A stretch of DNA of 64,000 nucleotides from Aquamicrobium sp. (GTDB taxonomy: Bacteria; Pseudomonadota; Alphaproteobacteria; Rhizobiales; Rhizobiaceae): assembly GCF_023954335.1 (NCBI RefSeq), contig NZ_JAMLIE010000007.1:1-64000 (forward strand), given 5' to 3'. This document shows positions 38,678-46,865 of the stretch, in pieces. The position numbers and the translations under genes were made by a program. Under the pieces are notes generated by a model. That model had not been told where the DNA came from and did not search any database. It saw only the letters and a program-made list of their open reading frames with translations. Position 1 is the stretch's first letter. The number at the start of each line of letters is the position of its first letter.

Positions 38678-39484
38678 ATGAGCGCAGCAGGAGAAATCCG
38701 CGCCGGCATGGGCGGCTGGACCTTCGAGCCGTGGGAGGGAACCTTCTATCCCGACAAGCTGGCCAAGGCGAAGCAGCTTCGCCATGCCGCCGGCCAGGTG
38801 AAGACCATCGAGGTCAACGGCACCTATTACTCGACCTTCAAGCCGGAAACCTTCGCCAAATGGGCGGCGGACGCGCCGGACGGCTTCGTCTTCTCGCTGA
38901 AGGCGATCCGCTTTTCCACCAACCGCCGGGTGCTGGCGGAAGCCGGCGAGTCCGTGCAGCGGTTTCTCGATTCCGGCGTGGCGGAGCTGGGTGACAAGCT
39001 CGGCCCGATCCTGTGGCAGTTCGCGCCGACCAAGAAGTTCGACGCCGCCGATTTCGAGGGATTCCTGAAGGTGCTGCCGGCGAAGCAGGCCGGCGTGTCG
39101 CTGCGCCATGCGCTGGAAGTGCGCCACGACAGCTTCAACGTGCCCGAGTTCGTCGCGCTGGCGCGCAAACATGGCGCAGCGATCGTCTACGCCCATCATG
39201 CGGCCTATCCCGAGATCGCCGACGTGACCGGCGATTTCGTCTATGCGCGGTTGCAGCGCGGCAGCGACGACAACGCGAACTGCTACCCGGAACGCGAGCT
39301 CGACGGCTGGGCCCTGCGGGCGAAGGAATGGGCGGCCGGCGGCCAGCCGGGCGACCTGCCCTATGCCGACGCTTCCGTCACGGCGGCGAAGAAGAAGCGT
39401 GACGTGTTCGTCTACTTCATCACCGAGGGCAAATCGCGCGCGCCCTTCGGCGCGATGGCGCTGCAAAAGCGCGTCGATTCATAA
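38678..39484 (+). CDS. DUF72 family protein
   Basis: A 268-residue TIM-barrel-like protein of the DUF72/YecE family: GMGGWTFEPWEGTFYPDKL, VEVNGTYYSTFKPE-like IEVNGTYYSTFKPE, GPILWQFAP and a C-terminal DVFVYFITEGKSRAPF. No reaction is established for the family. The start has a very strong AAGGAGGAGG site. Its stop overlaps the stop of the convergent NAD(P)H-hydrate repair gene by six bases. Confidence 0.92.
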   Translation: MSAAGEIRAGMGGWTFEPWEGTFYPDKLAKAKQLRHAAGQVKTIEVNGTYYSTFKPETFAKWAADAPDGFVFSLKAIRFSTNRRVLAEAGESVQRFLDSGVAELGDKLGPILWQFAPTKKFDAADFEGFLKVLPAKQAGVSLRHALEVRHDSFNVPEFVALARKHGAAIVYAHHAAYPEIADVTGDFVYARLQRGSDDNANCYPERELDGWALRAKEWAAGGQPGDLPYADASVTAAKKKRDVFVYFITEGKSRAPFGAMALQKRVDS

Positions 39485-40993
39485 CAGCTCGCGCAGCAGG
39501 GCGGGCAGGAGGCCGGGCAGGTCCTCGGCGATCAGCCCCGGCCCGAAGCGCGATGCCGCCTCGGCGTGTAGCCGGACAGCAGCGCAAGCGGCCTCGAAGG
39601 CCGGCATCTTCTGCGCGCACAGCCCGGCGACCATGCCGGCGAGAACGTCGCCCGAGCCGGCGGTCGCCAGCCATGGCGAGCCGTTCTCGTTGATCGCGGC
39701 GCGGCCGTCCGGCGCGGCGATGACGGTGTCCGGGCCTTTCAGGATCACGACCGCGCCGGCGCGCGCCGCTGCTGCCCGTGCGCGGGTGAGCTTCGACAGG
39801 CCTTCGTCGGCGGCGAGATCGGGATAAAGCCGCGCGAATTCGCCCTCATGCGGAGTCAGCACCGCATTGGCTTCCGAGGCCGCGATGGCGGCAAAGAGCG
39901 CGTCCGGCGCGTCGCGGAAGGCGGTCAGCGCGTCGGCGTCGAGGACGAGCGCCCTTTTCCCCGTTAGCCTCAGTGCCTCGATCACCGTTTCGCGCAGCGG
40001 CCGGTCGAGGCCGAAGCCAGGGCCGATCACCATGGCGTCGGGCCGCCGCGCCTCGAACGCGGCGGCGAGGCCGTCCGGCGCGTCCACCTTGCGGACCATG
40101 ATCGAGGTCAGGTGCGCGGCGTTGACGGCGAGCGCGTTGCCCGGAGACCAGATGCTGACCGCGCCGGCGCCGATGCGCGCGGCGGCGAGCGCCGTGAGCC
40201 GCGCCGCGCCGGTCGAGGAGGGACCGCCCGAAAGGACCGCGACATGGCCGCGCGAATATTTGTGCTGGTCGCGCCGCGGGCGCGGCAGCGCCGCCGACCA
40301 CAGTGCCGGCAGGTTGCGGAAGGTTTTCGGCGCGATTGTCTCAAGCACGGCGTCGGGAATGCCGATGTCGGCCAGCGCCACCTCGCCGCACAGCGCCCTG
40401 CCCGGCTCGATCAGATGCGCCGGCTTAAGGCGGAAGAAGGTGACGGTGAGGTCCGCCGCGAACACCGCGCCCACAGCCCTGCCGCTCTCGCCCGACAGGC
40501 CTGACGGCAGGTCGACGGCGATGACCGCCGCGCCGGCCGCGCGGCAGCGTTCCGCCGCCAGCGCCGCCGCGCCGTCGAGGGCGCGGGCGAGCCCGGCCCC
40601 GTAGAGCGCGTCGATCACCACCCCGCCCGGCTGCGGCGCGAAATCGTCGAGCGGCCGCGGCGCGACGGGGCAACGGCCGGCGGCCCGCTCCGCGTCGCTG
40701 CCGGGCCGGGGCCGGCCTTCGCGCCAGACCGCGACGGGCATGCCGGCCTCGTGAAGCAGCCGTGCCACCTCGTAACCGTCGCCGCCATTGTTGCCCGGCC
40801 CGCACAGCACGTCGAAGCCCTGCGCCTGCGGATAGCGCGTCAGCACCGCGCGCAGGATGGCGGCGCCGGCGTTGCGCATCAGGCCGTAACCGTCGTTCGG
40901 ACCGATCTCGGCGGCCAGCCTGTCGGCCTCGGCCATTTCCGCCGGCGTCAGCACCTCCAGCCCTGTGCCTGATTTTTGTGCAGATTGCATCAT
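39479..40993 (-). CDS. nnr: Bifunctional NAD(P)H-hydrate epimerase/dehydratase
   Basis: Repairs hydrated NAD(P)H (NADHX/NADPHX). It is a two-domain protein of 504 residues. The N-terminal YjeF_N epimerase (about 15-215) has GPGNNGGDGYEVARLL. The C-terminal ADP/ATP-dependent dehydratase (about 225-495) has the ribokinase-like motif GSGDVLAGMVAG and TPHEGEFARL. Two adjacent ATGs give MMQSAQKS. It stands upstream of glnB but on the opposite strand. Confidence 0.94.
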   Translation of the reverse strand: MMQSAQKSGTGLEVLTPAEMAEADRLAAEIGPNDGYGLMRNAGAAILRAVLTRYPQAQGFDVLCGPGNNGGDGYEVARLLHEAGMPVAVWREGRPRPGSDAERAAGRCPVAPRPLDDFAPQPGGVVIDALYGAGLARALDGAAALAAERCRAAGAAVIAVDLPSGLSGESGRAVGAVFAADLTVTFFRLKPAHLIEPGRALCGEVALADIGIPDAVLETIAPKTFRNLPALWSAALPRPRRDQHKYSRGHVAVLSGGPSSTGAARLTALAAARIGAGAVSIWSPGNALAVNAAHLTSIMVRKVDAPDGLAAAFEARRPDAMVIGPGFGLDRPLRETVIEALRLTGKRALVLDADALTAFRDAPDALFAAIAASEANAVLTPHEGEFARLYPDLAADEGLSKLTRARAAAARAGAVVILKGPDTVIAAPDGRAAINENGSPWLATAGSGDVLAGMVAGLCAQKMPAFEAACAAVRLHAEAASRFGPGLIAEDLPGLLPALLRELL

Positions 40994-41106
40994 AATTGAC
41001 CTGCCTCTACTGTGCGATGCGTGCGCAACCCTGCCAGAACCTTCCGCTCCCGGCAAAGGAGCGCGGCAAACAACGCTTTTCCTTCCACGGTTCCGTGTCG
41101 GCCAGT

Positions 41107-41124
41107 TTGGCACGGTTCCTGCTT
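41107..41124 (+). promoter_or_regulatory. Sigma-54 (-24/-12) promoter of glnBA
   Basis: TTGGCACGGTTCCTGCTT places GG and GC exactly 10 bases apart and matches TGGCACG-N4-TTGC with one mismatch. It lies about 60 bases upstream of glnB. RpoN/NtrC control of glnBA under nitrogen limitation is established in rhizobia, so this fits well. Confidence 0.78.
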
Positions 41125-41182
41125 TCAATAGTGCGAGACGGGTTCGTCCCGCATGTCTCACCCAATCGGAGGCCGCCACCAC

Positions 41183-41521
41183 ATGAAAAAGATCGAGGCG
41201 ATCATCAAGCCGTTCAAGCTCGACGAGGTCAAGGAAGCCCTGCAGGAAGTCGGGCTCCAGGGCATCACCGTCACCGAGGCGAAGGGCTTCGGACGCCAGA
41301 AGGGACATACGGAGCTCTATCGCGGCGCCGAATATGTCGTCGACTTCCTGCCCAAGGTGAAGATCGAGGTCGTCCTGCCGGACGACGCGGTCGAGGCCGC
41401 CATCGAGGCGATCCGCAAGGCGGCGCAGACGGGCCGCATCGGCGACGGCAAGATCTTCGTCACCAATGTCGAGGAAGTCGTGCGCATCCGCACCGGCGAG
41501 ACCGGAAACGACGCCATCTGA
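41183..41521 (+). CDS. glnB: Nitrogen regulatory protein PII
   Basis: Trimeric sensor of 2-oxoglutarate and energy that controls GlnE, NtrB and other targets, 112 residues. The T-loop is GRQKGHTELYRGAEY with Tyr51 as the uridylylation site; the B-loop VVLPDDAVE and C-loop GRIGDGKIFV are intact. The start MKKIEAIIKP at 41183 matches the family; a GTG/ATG extension of 10 codons is non-homologous. It precedes glnA by 62 bp, the usual glnBA operon. Confidence 0.97.
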   Translation: MKKIEAIIKPFKLDEVKEALQEVGLQGITVTEAKGFGRQKGHTELYRGAEYVVDFLPKVKIEVVLPDDAVEAAIEAIRKAAQTGRIGDGKIFVTNVEEVVRIRTGETGNDAI

Positions 41522-41583
41522 ACCACCCATCCGCCGGCCCGCGCGGCCGGCTCCACTCCGTCACCATTGAAGGAAAGCGAGAA

Positions 41584-42993
41584 ATGACCACAGCAGACGA
41601 CATCATGAAGCGCATCAGGGACAACGACATCAAGTTCCTCGACCTGCGTTTCACCGACCCCAAGGGCAAGCTGCAGCACGTCACCATGGATGTCGGCGTC
41701 GTGGACGAAGACATGTTCGCCGACGGCGTGATGTTCGACGGCTCCTCCATCGCCGGCTGGAAGGCGATCAACGAGTCCGACATGGTGCTGATGCCGGACC
41801 TCGAGACCGCGCATATGGACCCGTTCTTCGCGCAGTCGACGCTGGTCCTGATCTGCGACATCCTCGATCCGGTCTCGGGCGAGCCCTATGGCCGCGACCC
41901 GCGCGGCATCGCCCGCAAAGCCGAGGCCTATCTCAAGGCCGAAGGCTTCGGCGACACGGTCTATGTCGGGCCGGAAGCCGAGTTCTTCGTCTTCGACGAC
42001 GTCCGCTTCAAGGCCGACCCGTACAACACCGGGTTCCGGGTCGATTCGAGCGAGCTGCCGTCGAACGACGACACCGAATACGAGACCGGCAATCTCGGCC
42101 ACCGGCCGCGCGTCAAGGGCGGCTACTTCCCGGTCCCGCCGCTCGACTCGCTGCAGGACATGCGCTCCGAGATGCTGACGGTGCTGACCGAGATGGGCGT
42201 CGTCGTCGAGAAGCATCACCATGAGGTCGCTGCCGCACAGCACGAGCTGGGCGTCAAGTTCGACACGCTGCTGCGCAATGCCGACAAGATGCAGCTCTAC
42301 AAGTATGTCGTGCACCAGGTCGCCGCCGCCTACGGCAAGACCGCGACCTTCATGCCGAAGCCGATCTTCGGCGACAACGGCTCGGGCATGCACGTCCACC
42401 TGTCGATCTGGAAGGAAGGCAAGCCGACCTTCGCCGGCAACGAATATGCCGGCCTGTCGGAGAGCTGCCTCTACTTCATCGGCGGCGTCATCAAGCACGC
42501 CAAGGCGATCAACGCCTTCACCAACCCGCTGACCAACTCCTACAAGCGTCTGGTCCCGGGCTATGAGGCGCCGGTGCTGCTCGCCTATTCGGCGCGCAAC
42601 CGCTCGGCTTCCTGCCGCATCCCGTTCGGCTCGTCGCCGAAGTCGAAGCGCGTCGAGGTCCGCTTCCCCGATCCGGGCGCGAACCCCTATCTCGCCTTCG
42701 CCGCGCTGCTGATGGCCGGCCTCGACGGCATCAAGAACAAGCTCCACCCCGGCCAGCCGATGGACAAGGACCTCTACGACCTGCCGCCGAAGGAGCTGAA
42801 GCAGATCCCGACCGTCTCGGGCTCGCTGCGCGAGGCGCTGGTCAACCTCGACAAGGACCGCGCCTTCCTCAAGGCCGGCGGCGTGTTCGACGACGACCAG
42901 ATCGACGCGTTCATCGAGCTGAAGATGGTGGAGGTGATGCGCTTCGAGATGACGCCGCACCCGGTCGAGTTCGACATGTACTACTCGATCTGA
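41584..42993 (+). CDS. glnA: Glutamine synthetase type I
   Basis: Forms glutamine from glutamate, ammonia and ATP as a dodecamer. It has 469 residues. The substrate/metal motifs are FDGSSIAGWK, PEAEFFVFD, the flap region and NPLTNSYKRLVPGYEAP. The adenylylation site is Tyr398 in KDLYDLPP, showing it is the GlnE-regulated GSI-beta form. An AAGGAA site precedes the ATG. Co-transcribed with glnB from the sigma-54 promoter and closed by a strong terminator. Confidence 0.98.
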   Translation: MTTADDIMKRIRDNDIKFLDLRFTDPKGKLQHVTMDVGVVDEDMFADGVMFDGSSIAGWKAINESDMVLMPDLETAHMDPFFAQSTLVLICDILDPVSGEPYGRDPRGIARKAEAYLKAEGFGDTVYVGPEAEFFVFDDVRFKADPYNTGFRVDSSELPSNDDTEYETGNLGHRPRVKGGYFPVPPLDSLQDMRSEMLTVLTEMGVVVEKHHHEVAAAQHELGVKFDTLLRNADKMQLYKYVVHQVAAAYGKTATFMPKPIFGDNGSGMHVHLSIWKEGKPTFAGNEYAGLSESCLYFIGGVIKHAKAINAFTNPLTNSYKRLVPGYEAPVLLAYSARNRSASCRIPFGSSPKSKRVEVRFPDPGANPYLAFAALLMAGLDGIKNKLHPGQPMDKDLYDLPPKELKQIPTVSGSLREALVNLDKDRAFLKAGGVFDDDQIDAFIELKMVEVMRFEMTPHPVEFDMYYSI

Positions 42994-43015
42994 TACTGCG
43001 GGACAGGCGAATAGC

Positions 43016-43046
43016 GGGCCGGGGCGGCGACGCCCCGGCCCTTTTT
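43016..43046 (+). terminator. Intrinsic terminator of glnBA
   Basis: A perfect 10-bp stem, GGGCCGGGGC / GCCCCGGCCC, with a 6-base loop, followed directly by TTTTT, 23 bases past the glnA stop. Confidence 0.9.
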
Positions 43047-43166
43047 CATGGCGCGCCGGCGCTTTTTCGCCGCTGCGCGCGATACGGGATGTTAACCGTC
43101 CACGATTAACCTTTGGCAGTCTTCGCATGAAGCGGAGGGATTCCGGCGTCAGGGCAGGCGATAGAA

Positions 43167-43778
43167 ATGGCACTAGCGGCGATCAAGGTAGCGCCGTCAC
43201 AGGCGGAGAGGCGTAACTTTCAACGCGTTCGCGTGAAGGTCTATGGCCGCTACATGCTTGAGGATCGCACCGAACATCCGTGCCAGGTCATCGACATGTC
43301 GCCCGGCGACGTGGCGCTGCGCGCCAACCGGCCCGGCGAGCTGGGCGAGAAGGTCATCGTCTATCTCGATCATATCGGCCGCATCGAGGGGGTGGTCACC
43401 CGCCTGCTCCGCGACGGCTTTGCGATGACGATCCTCGCCTCGGAGCGCAAGCGCGACAAGCTCGCCGCGCAGCTGACATGGCTCGCCAACCGGCACGAGC
43501 TCGACCTGCCCGAGGATCGCCGCCACGAACGCATCACGCCGCGCAACCCGCTCAGCACCCTGCGCCTCGACGATGGCCAGGAATATCGCTGCCGGATCAT
43601 CGACCTGTCGCTGTCCGGCGCGGCGATCGAGATCGAGGTCAAGCCGCCGCTCGGCGCGGCGGTGACGCTCGGCGCCATGCGCGGCCGCGTGGTCCGCCAC
43701 TTCGAGGACGGCGTGGCGATCGAGTTTGCCATGCTCCAGCGCGAGGATACGCTCGCGGCCGCGTTCAGCGGCAATTGA
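43167..43778 (+). CDS. Tandem PilZ-domain protein
   Basis: A 203-residue cytoplasmic protein with two PilZ-like units. The second (about 115-200) has the canonical c-di-GMP-binding elements: RRHER (RxxxR) at the start and DLSLSGAAIE (DxSxxG). The first (about 14-100) has RNFQR, but its second motif is shortened (DMSPGD), so it may not bind the ligand. Rhizobial PilZ proteins affect motility and envelope functions. It stands alone with its own terminator. Confidence 0.85.
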   Translation: MALAAIKVAPSQAERRNFQRVRVKVYGRYMLEDRTEHPCQVIDMSPGDVALRANRPGELGEKVIVYLDHIGRIEGVVTRLLRDGFAMTILASERKRDKLAAQLTWLANRHELDLPEDRRHERITPRNPLSTLRLDDGQEYRCRIIDLSLSGAAIEIEVKPPLGAAVTLGAMRGRVVRHFEDGVAIEFAMLQREDTLAAAFSGN

Positions 43779-43845
43779 CCTGAGCCGTCAGGGCGGCGGG
43801 CGTCTGCGGGACGCATCGCCGCCTCAATCTCTTCGGAACGTCAGC

Positions 43846-43871
43846 AAGGCCGGCCCGTCGCCGGCCTTTTT
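43846..43871 (+). terminator. Intrinsic terminator of the PilZ gene
   Basis: AAGGCCGGC (43846-43854) and GCCGGCCTT (43860-43868) form a 9-bp stem with a 5-base loop, followed by TTT. Confidence 0.85.
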
Positions 43872-43914
43872 CGTTAGCGCGGGGCGCTGTGCGGCCGGAA
43901 GCTTTGCGCTGGCC

Positions 43915-44045
43915 GATCGATACAATTTTATGCAAATTAGACTACTGTTTTAATACTGTTCTATATTTATTCTAATCATAGTATATGAGAAAATGAGCTT
44001 GTTTTTCTAAAAGTTATACTACGCAACTTTGCGTGACATAAATTC
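43915..44045 (+). promoter_or_regulatory. AT-rich promoter island
   Basis: About 130 bp of strikingly AT-rich DNA in an otherwise GC-rich window, just upstream of the transglutaminase-like gene. It holds near-direct repeats TACTGTTTT and TACTGTTCT and several -10-like hexamers (TATATT, TATACT). It lies in the 307-bp gap after the PilZ gene and has no open frame. It is probably a promoter and regulatory region; which factor binds is unknown. Confidence 0.5.
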
Positions 44046-44085
44046 GTATCTGCCATTGTGCCCTCGTCAAAGGGGAGACGACACA

Positions 44086-44697
44086 ATGGGGACCACGAAG
44101 AAGATCCTGCCTGCGGTTCTGGCCGCCGCCGTGCTCGGCGCGACTGCAACCATGGCGCAGGCGCAGGCTTTCATGCCGACCGCGGGGCTGTCGACGCAGC
44201 CGGTCGGCCACTACGAATTCTGCCAGCAGAAGCCCGACGAATGCGCCAAGACCGTCGCCCACCGCCCGGTCGAGCTGACGCGCAAGCTCTGGGCGGCGAT
44301 GGTCGACGTCAACAACGTCGTCAACACCATGGTCACGCCGCGGACCGACATGGAGATGTGGGGCGTCGAGGAGCGCTGGTCCTATCCGGTCAACGGCTAT
44401 GGCGACTGCGAGGACTACGTGCTGGAAAAGCGCAAGCGGCTGTTGAAGGCGGGCGTGCCCGCTTCCAACCTGCTGATCACCGTCGTGCGCCAGCCCAACG
44501 GCGACGGCCACGCGGTGCTGACCGTCAACACCAGCATGGGCGATTTCGTCCTCGACAATCTCGAGCCGCGGATCCTGACCTGGGCCGAGACCGAGTACAC
44601 CTATCTCAAGCGGCAGTCGGCCAAGCATGCTGGCATGTGGGTCGGCATCGAGGACGGCCGCAACGTTCTGGTCGGTTCGGTCTCGGGCAGCCGCTAA
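44086..44697 (+). CDS. Periplasmic transglutaminase-like cysteine protease (BTLCP)
   Basis: A 203-residue exported protein of the DUF920/BTLCP family, whose best-known relative is the LapG protease. The signal peptide is within residues 1-26 (cleavage at AQA). The catalytic triad is Cys108 (GDCEDY), His142 (GDGHAVL) and Asp157 (LDNLEP). No lapD-like partner or adhesin is in the window, so its substrate is unknown. Start ATG 44086 is preceded by AAAGGGGAGA. It is monocistronic, behind the AT-rich region. Confidence 0.9.
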   Translation: MGTTKKILPAVLAAAVLGATATMAQAQAFMPTAGLSTQPVGHYEFCQQKPDECAKTVAHRPVELTRKLWAAMVDVNNVVNTMVTPRTDMEMWGVEERWSYPVNGYGDCEDYVLEKRKRLLKAGVPASNLLITVVRQPNGDGHAVLTVNTSMGDFVLDNLEPRILTWAETEYTYLKRQSAKHAGMWVGIEDGRNVLVGSVSGSR

Positions 44698-44815
44698 CCG
44701 CACCAAAGGTCGCCGGAAAGCCGCCTTCGGACGGACCGGCGATCGAGAGAATACGGGAATTCAGGGACAACCCGGTCGAGTCCCCACCCTCCCCGTCCCC
44801 AAGCGACCGGGTTCA

Positions 44816-44853
44816 GGAGCCGGCCCTTTCCCCAAAGGGTCGGCTCCGCTTTT
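44816..44853 (+). terminator. Intrinsic terminator of the BTLCP gene
   Basis: A 14-bp stem with one mismatch, GGAGCCGgCCCTTT / AAAGGGtCGGCTCC, with a CCCC loop, followed by GCTTTT. It sits just before the convergent lolD stop at 44872. Confidence 0.86.
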
Positions 44854-44871
44854 ATGCGAACCGGGGAAGCC

Positions 44872-45558
44872 TCAGAAATCGACGATCCTGCCCTTTTCGA
44901 GCGTGACGCGGCGGTCCATCCGCGCCGCGAGATCGTGATTGTGGGTGGCGATCAGCGCCGACAGGCCGGACTGGCGCACCAGCGCCTCCAGCGCGTCGAA
45001 CACGTAGCCGGCCGTGGCCGGGTCGAGATTGCCGGTCGGCTCGTCGGCGAGCAGGATCAGCGGCGCGTTGGCGACGGCGCGGGCGATGGCCACGCGCTGC
45101 TGCTCGCCGCCGGAGAGCTCGGCCGGCCTGTGCTCGGCGCGCGCGCCGATCTTCATATAGTCGAGAAGCTGCATGGCGCGCACGCGCGCCTCGGCGTCGC
45201 CGAGGCCCCGCACCAGCTGCGGCATCATCACGTTCTCCAGCGCGCTGAACTCCGGCAGGAGGTGATGGAACTGGTAGACGAAGCCGATCTCGTTGCGCCG
45301 GATGGCGGTGCGCTCGTCGTCGGAAAGGCCGGAGCACTGCCGCCCCGCCACCAGCACCTCGCCGCCGTCGGGATGCTCGAGCAGGCCCGCCGTGTGCAGG
45401 AGCGTCGACTTGCCGGCGCCGGACGGGGCGACCAGCGCCACCATCTCGCCGCGCGCCAGCCGGAAATCCGCGCCGTCGAGAATGACGAGCCGGTGCTCGC
45501 CCTCGCCATAGGCGCGCTCGACGGTCCTGAGTTCGAGTGTTGCCGGTTGCGTCATCAT
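44872..45558 (-). CDS. lolD: Lipoprotein-releasing ABC transporter ATPase
   Basis: ATPase that powers release of outer-membrane lipoproteins from the inner membrane to LolA. It has 228 residues: Walker A APSGAGKST near residues 44-52, signature LSGGEQQRVAIARA, Walker B ILLADEPTGNLD and H-loop THNHD. ATGATGA at the junction overlaps the lolE stop; either ATG could start it. It is the last gene of the proS-lolE-lolD unit and converges on the BTLCP terminator. Confidence 0.95.
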   Translation of the reverse strand: MMTQPATLELRTVERAYGEGEHRLVILDGADFRLARGEMVALVAPSGAGKSTLLHTAGLLEHPDGGEVLVAGRQCSGLSDDERTAIRRNEIGFVYQFHHLLPEFSALENVMMPQLVRGLGDAEARVRAMQLLDYMKIGARAEHRPAELSGGEQQRVAIARAVANAPLILLADEPTGNLDPATAGYVFDALEALVRQSGLSALIATHNHDLAARMDRRVTLEKGRIVDF

Positions 45559-46865
45559 TCGTAGCGCAGCGCCTCGACCGGATCGAGCCTCGCCGCCCGC
45601 CATGCCGGGAACAGCGTGGCGAGGAAGGACAGCGTCAGCGCCATCAGGACGACCGAGATCGTCTCGCTCGCGTCCATCTTGGCCGGAAGCTGGCTCAGGA
45701 AGTAGAATTCGGGGTCGAACAGCGTCGTTCCCGAAAGCCACGAGAAGAACTGGCGGATGCTCTCGACGTTGAGGCACACGACGACGCCGAGGACGACGCC
45801 GGCGATGGTGCCGGTGATGCCGATCGCCGCCCCGGTCATCATGAAGATGCGCATTACCGCGCCGCTCGTCGCGCCCATGGTGCGCAGGATGGCGATGTCG
45901 CGGCCCTTGTCCTTCACCAGCATGATGAGGCCGGAGATGATGTTGAGCGCCGCCACCAGCACGATCATGGTCAGGATCATGAACATGACGTTGCGCTCGA
46001 CCTGGAGCGTGGCGAAGAAGGTGCGGTTGCTCTGGCGCCAGTCGGTCAGATAGACCTGCCGCGCCGCCGCCGCCTCGACCGGCCCGCGCAGCGTGTCGAC
46101 GGCGTCGGGATCGTCGACGAACACCTCGAGCTTCTGGACGATGCCTTCCGAGTTGAAGAAGAGCTGCGCCTCCTCCAGCGGCATGTAGATGATCGCGCCG
46201 TCGATCTCCGACATGCCGATCTCGAAGATGGCGGTGACGGGATAGATCTTCTGCCGCGGCGTGACGCCGAAGGGCGTGACGTCGCCCTCGGGCGCGACGA
46301 GCTGGATGCCGTCGCCGACCGAAAGCGCCAGCGCGTCGGCCATGCGCTTGCCGATGGCGACGCCCTCGCCGGTGGCGAAGCCGACCAGCGAGCCCTGCCT
46401 GATGTTCTGGGCGACGAAATCGAGCCGGGTGATGTCGTCCTCGCGGATGCCGCGAACCAGCGCGCCGGTGCCGTTGATGGCATGGCCGGTCGCCAGTACC
46501 TGGCCGTCGACCAGGGGGATGGCGTAGCGCACGCCCGGCACGCCGTTGATGCGCGCCGCCACCTCGGCGTAGTCGTCGAAGGAGCGATCGACCGGCTGGA
46601 CGATCAGATGGCCGTTGACGCCGAGGATGCGCGACAGCAGCTCGGCGCGGAAGCCGTTCATCACCGCCATGACGATGATCAGCGTCGCGACGCCGAGCAT
46701 GATGCCGGTGAAGGAGATCATCGAGATGACCGAGATCACCGTGTCCTTGCGGCGCGAGCGCAGGTAGCGCCAGGCGACCATGCGCTCGAACGGCGAGAAC
46801 GGACCCGCCCCGCGCGGGCCGCCGGCCGCAGTCGTCGCCTCGCCCGTCGCCGTCGTCTCGCTCAT
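45555..46865 (-). CDS. lolE: Lipoprotein-releasing ABC transporter permease LolC/E
   Basis: A 436-residue inner-membrane permease of the LolCE family. The first TM span (about 40-68, SVISMISFTGIMLGVATLII) is followed by a large periplasmic MacB-PCD domain (about 70-270), then three TM spans and the terminal PAWRAARLDPVEALRYE coupling motif. Alphaproteobacteria usually have a single LolC/E-type protein (LolF-like). The start overlaps the proS stop by 4 bases. Confidence 0.94.
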   Translation of the reverse strand: MSETTATGEATTAAGGPRGAGPFSPFERMVAWRYLRSRRKDTVISVISMISFTGIMLGVATLIIVMAVMNGFRAELLSRILGVNGHLIVQPVDRSFDDYAEVAARINGVPGVRYAIPLVDGQVLATGHAINGTGALVRGIREDDITRLDFVAQNIRQGSLVGFATGEGVAIGKRMADALALSVGDGIQLVAPEGDVTPFGVTPRQKIYPVTAIFEIGMSEIDGAIIYMPLEEAQLFFNSEGIVQKLEVFVDDPDAVDTLRGPVEAAAARQVYLTDWRQSNRTFFATLQVERNVMFMILTMIVLVAALNIISGLIMLVKDKGRDIAILRTMGATSGAVMRIFMMTGAAIGITGTIAGVVLGVVVCLNVESIRQFFSWLSGTTLFDPEFYFLSQLPAKMDASETISVVLMALTLSFLATLFPAWRAARLDPVEALRYE

